This document shows positions 5,849 to 6,431 of a stretch of DNA of 6,431 bases, piece by piece (the stretch's first letter is position 1; each line of letters starts with the position of its first letter). Source of the DNA: Streptosporangiaceae bacterium (GTDB taxonomy: Bacteria; Actinomycetota; Actinomycetes; Streptosporangiales; Streptosporangiaceae); assembly GCA_030052355.1 (NCBI GenBank), contig JASIGS010000238.1, positions 1 through 6,431 of the forward strand, written 5' to 3'. The translations under genes were made by a program, and so were the position numbers. The notes under the pieces were generated by a model, which worked only from the letters and a program-made list of their open reading frames with translations, was not told the DNA's origin and searched no databases.

Positions 5849-6431
5849 GGCCTGTCCCCGTGCTCATAACGCCACCAGTGCCGGAACGTCTGAGAAGGCG
5901 GCGCGGGCGCGTCCCGTGCCCGCGTCCACCTAGCGAGCGGCGGTGGGAGGCGGCGTAGCGGCCTGCCTCGGGCGAGCACGCGGCCGAGGCCGCCAGCTCG
6001 CTGGGCGGCACCGAACCGGGCGGGCGCTGCCATCGTCCAGGACGCGGCCGCCATCGTGATCGCTTCTGCCGACGGCACCCTGCGGTGCTCTCGCACGGCT
6101 TCGACGTGCTGGCCGCGCAGGCGCACCAGGATCGACGGGATGTCGATCTTCACCGGGCACACCTCGTAGCAAGCGCCGCACAGCGACGACGCGTACGGCA
6201 GGGTCGCGTTGTCCTCGATACCGGTCAGCTGGGGCGACAGCACGGCGCCGATCGGCCCCGGATACACCGAGCCGTACGCGTGCCCGCCGGTGCGCTCGTA
6301 GACGGGGCAAACGTTCAGGCATGCCGAGCACCGGATGCAGTGCAGCGCCTGCCTGCCTACCTCGTCGGCTAGCGCCGCGGTCCGGCCGTTGTCCAGCAGC
6401 ACCAGGTGGAACTCCTGCGGGCCGTCGCCGG
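5845..6431 (-). CDS. lutB: Lactate utilization iron-sulfur protein B (5' end missing)
   Basis: This is the C-terminal 194 residues of LutB, the ferredoxin-like subunit of the LutABC L-lactate oxidation system; the gene enters from the right edge, with GDGPQEFHLVLLDNGR read in frame at the boundary. The first [4Fe-4S] motif is CIRCSACLNVCP (CxxCxxCxxxCP), followed by the family block VYERTGGHAYGSVYPGPIGA. The second cluster motif is LCGACYEVCPVKIDIP. The C-terminal tail ends in SQTFRHWWRYEHGDRP, matching the short aromatic motif usual at the end of LutB. A full LutB is about 470-500 residues, so the N-terminal LUD-like half lies outside the window. An internal GTG at 6402 is not the true start, because conserved residues continue upstream of it. 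lutA is expected further upstream but is not seen. Confidence 0.94.
   Translation of the reverse strand, partial: GDGPQEFHLVLLDNGRTAALADEVGRQALHCIRCSACLNVCPVYERTGGHAYGSVYPGPIGAVLSPQLTGIEDNATLPYASSLCGACYEVCPVKIDIPSILVRLRGQHVEAVREHRRVPSAEAITMAAASWTMAAPARFGAAQRAGGLGRVLARGRPLRRLPPPLARWTRARDAPAPPSQTFRHWWRYEHGDRP

Noticed and set aside
5084..5869. 261-codon open frame on the plus strand opposite lutC
   Set aside because: It is antisense to a clearly conserved lutC, shows shadow-like Arg/Ala/Gly/Asp composition and would overlap the end of the sigma partner gene.

Overview
The window is high-GC DNA with GC-rich third codon positions, frequent GTG starts and 4-8 bp gene overlaps. Together with the gene families present (ECF sigma factors paired with membrane proteins, LutB/LutC, an actinobacterial-type acyl-ACP thioesterase and an MptpB-like phosphatase), this points to an actinomycete chromosome. 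The species cannot be named from the sequence. I see no RNA gene, CRISPR array, insertion sequence or prophage gene.

Layout, left to right. (1) Positions 1-1000, minus strand: an ECF sigma factor followed, with a GTGA overlap, by a single-pass membrane protein that runs off the left edge. (2) 1097-2086, plus strand: an aldo/keto reductase with a complete catalytic tetrad, preceded by what looks like a leaderless promoter. (3) 2109-2834, minus strand: a double-hotdog acyl-ACP thioesterase, convergent with the reductase across a 22-bp gap that holds a hairpin. (4) 2930-3664, plus strand: a phosphatase with an HCYSGKDRTG P-loop, divergent from the thioesterase. (5) 3755-5138, plus strand: a second ECF sigma factor and its overlapping membrane partner, preceded by a candidate ECF-type promoter. 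(6) 5174-6431, minus strand: lutC and the 3' part of lutB, the end of a lactate-utilisation operon whose upstream part, presumably lutA, lies beyond the right edge.

The genes do not form one pathway. Two separate sigma/membrane-protein regulatory modules flank three singly transcribed enzyme genes, and a lactate oxidation operon ends against the second module. The points most worth a second look are the two sigma modules whose membrane partners show no zinc anti-sigma motif, the candidate autoregulatory promoter of the second module, and the altered active-site positions of the thioesterase. I did not find convincing evidence of a wholly new system.
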